Below, piece by piece: positions 57,087 to 64,000 of a DNA stretch of 64,000 nt. Below the pieces are notes generated by a model. The model was not told where the DNA came from and made no database searches. It worked only from the letters and a program-made list of their open reading frames with translations. Every line of letters starts with the position of its first letter. Positions within the stretch are counted from its first letter, which is position 1. Location: NCBI GenBank assembly GCA_964400285.1, contig CAYNTK010000002.1:124001-188000 (forward strand), read 5' to 3'. This DNA comes from FEN-1279 sp964400285 (GTDB taxonomy: Bacteria > Bacteroidota > Ignavibacteria > Tepidaquicellales > Tepidaquicellaceae). The translations under genes were made by a program, and so were the position numbers.

Positions 57087-58478
57087 CTAAAATATTTTTC
57101 CCGGATTTAAAATATTATTCGGGTCGAAAACTTTTTTAATTTGTTTCATTAAATTTATTTGCTCTTTACTCAACGCAATAGGTAAATATTTTTTTTGAGA
57201 ATAACCAATTCCGTGTTCACCCGAGATTGTACCACCTAAAGATACCGTTAATTTAAAAATATCAGTAATTGCTTTATCGACTTTGGAATTCCATAATTCT
57301 TCCGATAAATCTCTTTTTAATATATTAACGTGCAGGTTACCATCTCCTGCGTGACCGTAAAAAATAATTGATAATCCATATTTTTCAGAAATATCTTTAA
57401 TTCCTTTTGCAAGTTCAGGTAACCTATTTCTCGGAACCACAGTATCTTCTTCTTTATAAGTTGAAATCGCCTTTACTGCTTCTCCCACACTTCTTCTTAA
57501 TTCCCATAAATTCTCCATTTTTTGTCTTTCTTCGGCAAGTATGATATCTTTTGCACCGAACTTTTCCGATATTTCGGCAATCGACTGAACTTCATCATTT
57601 AAAACATTTTCATTATTTCCGTCCAATTCGATAAGAAGTTGTGCTTCCGAATCTGAATTCGGAAAACGTTTATTAATATGAATTTCAGCCGCTTTTATCG
57701 CATCTTTTGTTAGAAATTCAAGTGCAGATGGTATAATACCCAATTTATAATATTCGGAAACAGAGGTAATACAATTTTCAACGCTATTAAAAGCAATTAA
57801 CAAAACTTTTTTATATTTGGGTAAACTTAAAATCTTGAAAATAATTTTTGTTACTATTCCCAGAGTTCCTTCGCTTCCTATTATCAGTTGCGATAAATTA
57901 TAACCTGTTACATTTTTAATAGTTCTTGCTCCCGAATTTATGATTTCACCTAAAGGTGTAACAAATTGCAAACCAAGAACATATTCTTTAGTAGTTCCGT
58001 ATTTTGCCGCCCTTGGACCACCGGAGCACTCTGCAATATTCCCGCCAAGGAAACAACTTCCCCTCGAGGCAGGGTCAACAGGATAAAACAATCCCCGTGA
58101 TTCTAATTCTTCCTGAAAAACCTGCGTAATCACTCCGGGTTCTACAACTGCCTGAAAATTATTCTCATCTATTTCGAGAATTTTATTAAATCTTTCCATT
58201 GAGATACAAATTCCACCAAACACCGGTAAAGCACCGCCCGATAATCCCGTTCCACCACCTCTCGGATACACGGGAATCAAATATTCATTTGCTAATATCA
58301 GAATTTTCGATATTTCTTCTGCTGTTGATGGTTTAACTACCACTTCAGGTGGAAATGAAAAATCTTCGGTTTCATCCTTTGAAAACTTCTCGATTGATTC
58401 CGAATCTGTGAAAACAAAATCACTACCAACTATATCCTCTAATCTTTTTAAAATTTTTGTATCAATTTTATTATACAT
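57087..58478 (-). CDS. FAD-linked oxidase, GlcD/lactate dehydrogenase type
   Basis: A 463-residue flavoenzyme of the vanillyl-alcohol-oxidase superfamily. The FAD-binding part has 'PVYPRGGGTGLSGGALPVFG', 'AVVEPGVITQ' and 'CSGGPRAAKYGTTKEYVLGL'. The C-terminal cap has 'FYGHAGDGNLHVNIL' and 'SGEHGIGYSQKKYL', ending 'FDPNNILNPGKIF'. Members oxidise D-lactate, glycolate or D-2-hydroxyglutarate; the substrate is not decidable here. There is no iron-sulfur GlcF partner next to it. First gene of the operon with thioesterase and nadC. Confidence 0.93.
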   Translation of the reverse strand: MYNKIDTKILKRLEDIVGSDFVFTDSESIEKFSKDETEDFSFPPEVVVKPSTAEEISKILILANEYLIPVYPRGGGTGLSGGALPVFGGICISMERFNKILEIDENNFQAVVEPGVITQVFQEELESRGLFYPVDPASRGSCFLGGNIAECSGGPRAAKYGTTKEYVLGLQFVTPLGEIINSGARTIKNVTGYNLSQLIIGSEGTLGIVTKIIFKILSLPKYKKVLLIAFNSVENCITSVSEYYKLGIIPSALEFLTKDAIKAAEIHINKRFPNSDSEAQLLIELDGNNENVLNDEVQSIAEISEKFGAKDIILAEERQKMENLWELRRSVGEAVKAISTYKEEDTVVPRNRLPELAKGIKDISEKYGLSIIFYGHAGDGNLHVNILKRDLSEELWNSKVDKAITDIFKLTVSLGGTISGEHGIGYSQKKYLPIALSKEQINLMKQIKKVFDPNNILNPGKIF

Positions 58479-58550
58479 AAAATAAAAATATGAAAATTTG
58501 ATTAGAGATTACAGGGAATTAATAAGATAAGTAGATTGAAGATTATATAT

Positions 58551-58571
58551 ATGGGCTTCAAGGAAGCCCAT
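58551..58571 (-). terminator. Short hairpin after the BNR protein gene
   Basis: ATGGGCTTC (58551-58559), 3-nt loop, GAAGCCCAT (58563-58571), located 22 nt past the stop of the gene at 58594. The minus-strand tail is TATATATAATC rather than a clean T-run, so it may be a weak terminator or an mRNA-end hairpin. Confidence 0.5.
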
Positions 58572-58593
58572 TTATTTTCTACCAATTATGAGT

Positions 58594-59754
58594 TTATTCC
58601 GCAGTTGGGTTTCGTTTGTAGTAGATTTCACTATTGCCATCGCGTTCGTCATACCATACGACATGCACACTCGAGCCAGAAACTGCTACGGAAGGAAACC
58701 ACGAAATACCTGTATTATTCGTCAGCCGTGTATCTGCTCCCCACGTTTTTCCGCCGTCACCGGAGTTTATATAGTATATTTCATCATTACCAAAAACACC
58801 TTCCTGCCATACAACGTGCACAATCGAACCGGATACTGCAATAGATGGATAATTGGAGGAAACAGAGTTTTTCAAACTTATATCACCTCCCCAGTTTAAA
58901 CCGTTATCTGTCGAGAGTTTGTGATAGATTTCGTGTTTGCCATCGCGTTGGTCTTTCCATACAACATGCACATTCGAACCGGAAACAGCTACGGATGGAT
59001 AATGAGAAGCAGCAGGGTCATTTGTCAGACGAATATCCACTCCCCACGTTGCCCCGCCGTCGGTGGAAAGTTTATAATAAATTTCCCTATTACCGTCACG
59101 CTCGTCATACCAGACTACGTGAACAAAAGAACCTGAAACCGCTACTGAAGTATGAGAGGAAACAGCGGGATTATTCGTAAGACGCATATCTGTGCTCCAG
59201 GATGCCCCTCCGTCATCGGAACGTTTGCAGAATATTTCCATATTACCATCTCGAGCGTCTTGCCACACTACAATTACTCTCGAGCCGGAGACTGCTACTG
59301 ATGGATGCCAAGAATTAGCAGAATTATTCGTAAGGCGAGTATCCACACCCCACGATTCACCACCATCGGTAGAGCGTTTATAATAGATTTCTGGATTGCC
59401 ATCTCGACTATCACTCCATACAACATTAACATTCGAGCCGGAGACCGTTATAGAGGGATGCCCGGACCAGGCATCGTTTTTCGTCAGTCGTGTATCTGCT
59501 CCCCAGGTTAATCCGCCGTCGGTAGAGCGTTTGTAGTAAATTTCCGCTTTGTCAATATAGTCACGATAATCATACCATATTACGTTAACAAAATTCTCAT
59601 ACGCTGCAACACACTTTGCATTATTGTATGATGTTTGAGAAAGAGAAGGGTCATTTGTCAGACGCACATCGGGTTCCCACTGTGCTTTACAATGCATAAT
59701 GTTTAATACAAAAAGGAAAATAAACACTACTGAAAATAGAAAAACTTTTTTCAA
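58594..59754 (-). CDS. Secreted seven-unit BNR/sialidase-like propeller protein
   Basis: A 386-residue exported protein (signal about 1-24) composed of seven units of 51 residues. Each has the consensus SVAVSGSxVHVVWxDxRDGN, then EIYYKRSTDGGxTWG and DTRLTNN. The S-T-D-G-G-x-T-W-G part is the Asp-box of sialidase/BNR propellers. The partial unit at the N-terminus ('DVRLTNDPSLSQTSYN') could close a seven-bladed propeller with the truncated last unit. No sialidase catalytic arginine triad is evident, so a binding or structural role is more likely than glycosidase activity. No T9SS sorting domain is at the C-terminus. Confidence 0.88.
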   Translation of the reverse strand: MKKVFLFSVVFIFLFVLNIMHCKAQWEPDVRLTNDPSLSQTSYNNAKCVAAYENFVNVIWYDYRDYIDKAEIYYKRSTDGGLTWGADTRLTKNDAWSGHPSITVSGSNVNVVWSDSRDGNPEIYYKRSTDGGESWGVDTRLTNNSANSWHPSVAVSGSRVIVVWQDARDGNMEIFCKRSDDGGASWSTDMRLTNNPAVSSHTSVAVSGSFVHVVWYDERDGNREIYYKLSTDGGATWGVDIRLTNDPAASHYPSVAVSGSNVHVVWKDQRDGKHEIYHKLSTDNGLNWGGDISLKNSVSSNYPSIAVSGSIVHVVWQEGVFGNDEIYYINSGDGGKTWGADTRLTNNTGISWFPSVAVSGSSVHVVWYDERDGNSEIYYKRNPTAE

Positions 59755-59825
59755 ATTTGTTATTTTTATTTTAAAAATATCAGTGAATTTAAACTATTCC
59801 AAGTCTTTCTAAACTCAATAAATTA

Positions 59826-59853
59826 GCAGGTCAGAAAAATGTTTCTGACCTGC
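59826..59853 (-). terminator. Intrinsic terminator-like hairpin
   Basis: GCAGGTCAGAAA (59826-59837), 4-nt loop, TTTCTGACCTGC (59842-59853): a perfect 12-bp stem 13 nt past the stop of the T9SS cargo gene. The minus-strand tail is TAATTTATT, AT-rich but not a full T-run. Confidence 0.7.
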
Positions 59854-59866
59854 GTATAATAATTTA

Positions 59867-60904
59867 TTATTTAATTAATGTCATCCTTTTTGTATCGGAG
59901 AAGCTTTCTGTCTGCAAGCGATAAAAATACACTCCGCTGTTGAGCATTGAAGCATTAAAAGATTTTTCATAAGTGCCGGCATTTAGTTTTTCGTTAATCA
60001 TAGTTGCAACTTCTTTTCCAAGTATATCAAAAACTTTCAGAGTTACAAATTGTGCATTCGGAATCGAAAATTGAATATTGGTCGATGGATTAAATGGATT
60101 CGGGTAATTTTGGGAAAGTGAAAACTTATCTGCAACATTTGACACATTTTTAACTGAAGTTGAAATTGCCGCCCATGATGTTGTTACGGCTATACCATCA
60201 ATAACCACAGTGGGTGAAGAAGACGAACTACCCTGCCTTAAAGCAACTCTTCCTAAACTTGTTGCATCAGTAACAGTTCCGGTAACCGGACCAACAGTTG
60301 GAGTTGGTGGTTCTGTATTTGGTAATGACGTAGAAAATACATAAAAACTCATTTCATCATCTGTTGTAGAACCTGTATTAAATTTATATTTGAATACTAC
60401 CATATAGGTTGTATTTAATTGATATATTGTAGTACCATATACTATTGGACCACCTGACGCAGCACCTTTACTGATACCAAATAAAAATCCTACTCCAGAA
60501 GTATCTTTAATATAAAAACGAGAAGTATAATTTGTTGTATTACTTGGAGGTAACAAGGCAATAAAATAATCCCCCGTTTTTACAGAATCAACTTTTACCA
60601 TAAATGCGACATAAATAGAGCCGGAGGTAATACTATCTCCAGTAAATTGCTTGTAGTAATCCTGCCCATAATTACTCATCCTTGCAGAATTTCCTATACC
60701 TGACTGTGGATATCCTGAAAAAGTTAAACCGGGAGTTACAACAGTTATTGGATTGTTTGGACCACCGCTAAATGATACCCATCCATAAGAGCCGATTGTA
60801 TCTCCAGCTGGATAATTAAAATTTTCCAATACTTTAAATTGAGCATTTACTCCAAGATAAAAAGTAAAGACAAAAAGGATTACAACAGAAATTTTTAGTT
60901 TCAT
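59867..60904 (-). CDS. Secreted protein with T9SS type A C-terminal sorting domain
   Basis: A 345-residue protein: signal about 1-21 (ending GVNAQ), a roughly 220-residue beta-rich region ('LENFNYPAGDTIGSYGW' onward, lectin-like in feel), and a C-terminal domain beginning 'FSLSQNYPNPFNPSTNI'. The C-terminal part has 'LKVFDILGKEVATMINEKL' and 'GTYEKSFNASMLNSGVYFYR', the canonical type IX secretion sorting signal of Ignavibacteria. It is thus a surface-anchored or released protein. Its presence implies a T9SS elsewhere in the genome. Confidence 0.92.
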   Translation of the reverse strand: MKLKISVVILFVFTFYLGVNAQFKVLENFNYPAGDTIGSYGWVSFSGGPNNPITVVTPGLTFSGYPQSGIGNSARMSNYGQDYYKQFTGDSITSGSIYVAFMVKVDSVKTGDYFIALLPPSNTTNYTSRFYIKDTSGVGFLFGISKGAASGGPIVYGTTIYQLNTTYMVVFKYKFNTGSTTDDEMSFYVFSTSLPNTEPPTPTVGPVTGTVTDATSLGRVALRQGSSSSSPTVVIDGIAVTTSWAAISTSVKNVSNVADKFSLSQNYPNPFNPSTNIQFSIPNAQFVTLKVFDILGKEVATMINEKLNAGTYEKSFNASMLNSGVYFYRLQTESFSDTKRMTLIK

Positions 60905-61106
60905 AATGATTTAAATTTTAATTTATTAAGATTAATTCAATTTAATATGTTTTTTTAAAAAAAACTATACGAAATTATGTGATTTTTAATTAACTTTGTA
61001 TTTCATTTTTGTAAGTTGCAAACTTCACATTAACATTGTATTAATAAAAAGCAATAAAAATGTTAAAAAGTTCAATTAATTTTATTATATAATAAAATTA
61101 ATTATT

Positions 61107-62303
61107 TTATTTCCAAAATTCTGAGGAAATTTTAATTTTATACTTCCCAAATTTTAAAAAATAAATAAATACAAATAATGCAGAAATGCTTGAGAATACA
61201 AATGTAATTGAAGGATTAAAGGCACTCCACAAAAATCCTGCAATAACACTCGCTATTAAAGTTGTTATACTTCCTAATCCAGTATAAAATCCTATTGCAG
61301 TTGCAGTATCTTTCATTTTGACAATATTGCTTATCCAAGCTTTTGATACACTTTCTGTTGCTGAAGCATATATACCATAAATAAAGAAAAGTATAAATAT
61401 CATATATAGTGGTGGCTGAAACGCCATACCTCCATAAACTATAGTAAATAGAACCAAGCCAAAACAAAACATTTTTTTTAATCCAAATTTATCAGCTAAA
61501 ATACCCATAGGATAAGATATCAAAGCATATATTAAATTGTAAAATATATATGCTGAAATCACTTCTAAATCTGAATAACCGATATGTTTTATTAGTAATA
61601 ATAAAAAGACATCAGATGAATTTATTAAGGAAAATAATAATAAACCTATAACTAATTTTTTGTATTCCTTACCAGCAACTTTCCAATACTTTAAAAATGA
61701 TAAAAAACCTTTAGAAAAAATGCTTGGTTTTGTATCAATTCTTTTTTCTTCAATAAAAAAAGTTAAAACAACGGCTATTATTCCAGGTATGAAAGCAATA
61801 AGAAAAATCAACCTAAAATTTTCAGGCAAAAACCATATTAAGAACAAAGCTAATACAGGACCTAACATAGCACCTGCTGTATCCATCGCTCTATGGAGAC
61901 CAAATATCCTACCTTTAGTTTCAGATGTTGATTCTGAAGATAGGATTGCATCTCTTGCAGAGGTTCTAATCCCTTTTCCAAGTCTGTCCAAAGTCCTTAC
62001 TGAAAAAACCCATAGCGGAAAAGTAAAGGCAGCAAGCATCGGTTTTGAAATAGAGCTTAAAAAATAACCAAATCTAATAAAAGGCACTCTTTTACCAATC
62101 CTATCAGACATATTACCGAAATATCCTTTACTCAAACCTGCTGTCGCTTCGGCTAAACCTTCAAGCAAACCTATCAATAAAGCAGAAAATCCAATAGTTT
62201 TTAAATAAATTGGCATAATAGGATATAGCATCTCACTTGCAATATCCGTAAAAAGACTTACAAAACTAAGTATCCAAACAGTTTTGGTAATTATAGATTT
62301 CAA
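61107..62303 (-). CDS. MFS transporter
   Basis: A 398-residue, roughly 12-TM transporter. The loop 2-3 motif A is 'GNMSDRIGKRVPFIRFGYF', and the matching loop in the second half is 'PMGILADKFGLKKMF'. The opening 'VWILSFVSLFTDIASEMLYP' and 'IGLLEGLAEATAGLSKGYF' define a subgroup frequent in Chlorobi and Bacteroidota with unknown substrates. It is separated by about 40 nt from the membrane protein upstream on the same strand. Confidence 0.92.
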   Translation of the reverse strand: MKSIITKTVWILSFVSLFTDIASEMLYPIMPIYLKTIGFSALLIGLLEGLAEATAGLSKGYFGNMSDRIGKRVPFIRFGYFLSSISKPMLAAFTFPLWVFSVRTLDRLGKGIRTSARDAILSSESTSETKGRIFGLHRAMDTAGAMLGPVLALFLIWFLPENFRLIFLIAFIPGIIAVVLTFFIEEKRIDTKPSIFSKGFLSFLKYWKVAGKEYKKLVIGLLLFSLINSSDVFLLLLIKHIGYSDLEVISAYIFYNLIYALISYPMGILADKFGLKKMFCFGLVLFTIVYGGMAFQPPLYMIFILFFIYGIYASATESVSKAWISNIVKMKDTATAIGFYTGLGSITTLIASVIAGFLWSAFNPSITFVFSSISALFVFIYFLKFGKYKIKISSEFWK

Positions 62304-62343
62304 ATTCTAAATATTAATTTTGTTAAAACATTTATAAGATAAG

Positions 62344-63348
62344 TTATAGACCAGTATTGAATTTGAAGTTTTCTTTAATAGAATAGTAAAATCCAACAAC
62401 CAACAAACATATTAAACCGAGTAAATGGCTAACAGTCGCATATCCAATAGCCGTTTCAGCATCAATATGGAAAATATTAACCAAAGTCATTTTTATAAAT
62501 AAATGAAAAGTGCCTGCTGAATTACCGGGAAGTGGCAATGTCTGTGCAAAGGACATCATAACAAGAATCAAATTTGCATCTAAAAAATTCAAGTGTATAT
62601 CGAATGCAAAAAAAGTTATATAAGTTGCAAATGCATAAGATACCCATTGTGCAACGGTCAGTAGAAAAATTTTAAAATAGTATTTTGGATATTTAATGAA
62701 TAAAAAACCGTTTACAAGCGAAATAAAAATTTTATGTATTTTCTCCTGATATTTTTCAGGTAGTATTTTTGAAGTGATTTTTTCGACAATTATTTCAGTT
62801 TTTTCGAGATTAAACAACATAATGACTACGAATAAAACAAATAATAAAATTGCACAAGAAAAATATAATGAAATCATTTCAATATTATACTCCCCAAATG
62901 TATCTGATATCCTATTACTATAATATAAAACACAAAGCCCAAACACTATAAACATCGAAAGCATATCGAAAATCCTTTCTACAACAATTGTTCCAAATGC
63001 TGATGCCCTTGAAATATTTTCTTTCTTTGCAAGTAATACAGGTCTCGATACTTCACCTGCTCTTGGAATAATTGCATTCATCATATAACCAATCATCACC
63101 GCCGAAAATAGATTTTTTAAACTTATATTTTCTTTCAACGGATTTAATAAGTATTTCCACCTTAATGCTCTTATATAACTTCCAAATATTGAACCAACTA
63201 ACATTCCAATAATTGCATAAATATATTTTGTTCTCTCTAATTCTGTTAATAAACCATTAAAATCTATATCCTTAAATGCAAGATACATAAAGAATACAAG
63301 CAAAATCGTAAGTATAATAAATCGTAATATTTTCTTAAAATTGGACAT
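62344..63348 (-). CDS. Lysylphosphatidylglycerol synthase TM region/UPF0104 family membrane protein
   Basis: A 334-residue protein with about eight TM helices. The signature 'IPRAGEVSRPVLLAKKE' followed by 'FGTIVVERIFDML' is that of the UPF0104/LPG-synthase transmembrane family; 'LPLPGNSAGTFHLF' is the second conserved segment. It lacks the C-terminal synthase domain of MprF, so it is probably a lipid or polyprenol flippase-like protein rather than an aminoacyl-lipid synthase. Upstream of the MFS gene on the same strand. Confidence 0.9.
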   Translation of the reverse strand: MSNFKKILRFIILTILLVFFMYLAFKDIDFNGLLTELERTKYIYAIIGMLVGSIFGSYIRALRWKYLLNPLKENISLKNLFSAVMIGYMMNAIIPRAGEVSRPVLLAKKENISRASAFGTIVVERIFDMLSMFIVFGLCVLYYSNRISDTFGEYNIEMISLYFSCAILLFVLFVVIMLFNLEKTEIIVEKITSKILPEKYQEKIHKIFISLVNGFLFIKYPKYYFKIFLLTVAQWVSYAFATYITFFAFDIHLNFLDANLILVMMSFAQTLPLPGNSAGTFHLFIKMTLVNIFHIDAETAIGYATVSHLLGLICLLVVGFYYSIKENFKFNTGL

Positions 63349-63450
63349 TATATATTAAAATACAAAAACTGAAAATAATTTTGTCATTTACAAATGGAAA
63401 CAGGATAATTATTTGTAAAAAAATTTAAAATAAAATGCTTACAAATAATA

Positions 63451-64000
63451 CTATCTCAAATCAATTACCTCAACACCTTCGGGAGGAGAGAAAGTAAATT
63501 TAGATGAGCTTATACCTGCATCAAGCGTAATTTTCTTTAATGTATATGTAGAACTTGATTCCGATGAATTTATTGTAATTTTTCTGATTAAATTCTGTTC
63601 TTTATCTACCCATATTTTTGCCGATTTCACCGAACCTTTATTTCTTGGAGTAAGCTTTAATATATAACACTCTGCACCAGAAACAGTTTCGGTTCCCTCC
63701 AAATCGGAATAAAAATTTTCAGGGTAATTAAACAAAAATTTATTTGGAGAAAAAGTATTTCCGTCGTTTTTATAATTATCTATTACAACTTGTTTTTTCT
63801 TTTTATAATATGACCAGGATGTAATCCCATTAGTTACTATTACCTCGTTTTTCGATTCTATCCTGTATTTTTCTTCCTTTTGAATATAAATTGTTCCTGA
63901 AGACGACTGTGTGCTACCCGATGAATATCTTATCGAATGAGAATAAGTTGCTTGTGCATCTTTAATATTATTATATTTTGATTGCACATTTTTAATAATC
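63451..64000 (-). CDS. lolA: LolA-family outer-membrane lipoprotein carrier (partial at window edge)
   Basis: About 180 residues are visible, and the frame remains open through the end of the window ('IIKNVQSKYNNIKDAQATYS'). The start and signal peptide therefore lie beyond 64000; an in-frame GTG at 63987 is unlikely to be the true start. 'SGTIYIQKEEKYRIESKNEV' and 'WVDKEQNLIRKITI' match the LolA core, as does the ending 'FTFSPPEGVEVIDLR'. It would carry lipoproteins across the periplasm to the outer membrane. Confidence 0.88.
   Translation of the reverse strand, partial: IIKNVQSKYNNIKDAQATYSHSIRYSSGSTQSSSGTIYIQKEEKYRIESKNEVIVTNGITSWSYYKKKKQVVIDNYKNDGNTFSPNKFLFNYPENFYSDLEGTETVSGAECYILKLTPRNKGSVKSAKIWVDKEQNLIRKITINSSESSSTYTLKKITLDAGISSSKFTFSPPEGVEVIDLR

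Noticed and set aside
58536..59511. Several + strand frames over the BNR protein gene
   Set aside because: They repeat with the same 153-bp period as the BNR units, so they are antisense shadows of the repeats.

Overview
The window is an AT-rich (roughly 30% GC by eye) bacterial chromosome segment. Several traits point to the Ignavibacteria/Chlorobi side of the Bacteroidota-Chlorobiota group. These are a protein with a type IX secretion (T9SS) C-terminal sorting domain, a FISUMP-domain protein, many short lipoproteins and secreted proteins with Sec signals ending in 'SQ', TPR-type sensor kinases, and genes that mostly lack strong Shine-Dalgarno sequences. The phylum assignment is an inference from gene content. 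No rRNA is present; there is one tRNA (Leu-TAG).

Region by region. 1-3 kb: a secreted YD-repeat protein, a LolA-like protein, and two phage-flavoured genes (a NUMOD4/HNH-type protein and a member of a phage/plasmid family of uncertain function). 3-15 kb: a 1280-residue hybrid histidine kinase, tRNA-Leu followed by clpX, a TPR histidine kinase, an AbgT transporter, and an ECF sigma factor with a putative membrane anti-sigma factor carrying a heptad-repeat coiled coil. 15-24.1 kb: a complete type II-C CRISPR-Cas locus. It has a 54-nt poly-A tract, an array of one interrupted repeat plus 42 intact 45-nt repeats, an intrinsic terminator, then cas2, cas1 and a 1403-residue cas9 on the opposite strand, and a divergent tracrRNA upstream of cas9. 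24.5-29.9 kb: a small zinc-ribbon protein, a lipoprotein, a secreted M3 oligopeptidase, an acyl-CoA carboxyltransferase and a FISUMP protein. 30-38 kb: alaS with a sugar nucleotidyltransferase, a YARHG lipoprotein, a lipoprotein and a BatA/vWA membrane protein. 36.9-46.8 kb: a forward run of thiamine pyrophosphokinase, a sodium:solute symporter, a patatin-Omp85 protein and two tandem PDZ-membrane-GAF-PP2C phosphatases. 46.9-64 kb: purB, lexA, a five-gene envelope operon (flippase, NamZ-like, two secreted proteins, OmpA), paralogous secreted proteins, nadC-thioesterase-FAD oxidase, a seven-unit BNR propeller, a T9SS cargo, an MFS transporter, an LPG-synthase-like membrane protein and a LolA gene cut by the window edge.

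The most notable system is the CRISPR-Cas9 locus. All RuvC and HNH catalytic residues are present, the tracrRNA anti-repeat fits the 5' part of the repeat with one 2-nt bulge, and a terminator follows the last repeat on the + strand. Together these indicate a working system whose crRNAs are transcribed toward the cas genes. Its unusual points are the long repeat, the first repeat split by a 50-nt palindrome-bearing insert, neighbouring spacers that read as homologous peptides, and a shared element forming the stop codons of both cas1 and cas2.
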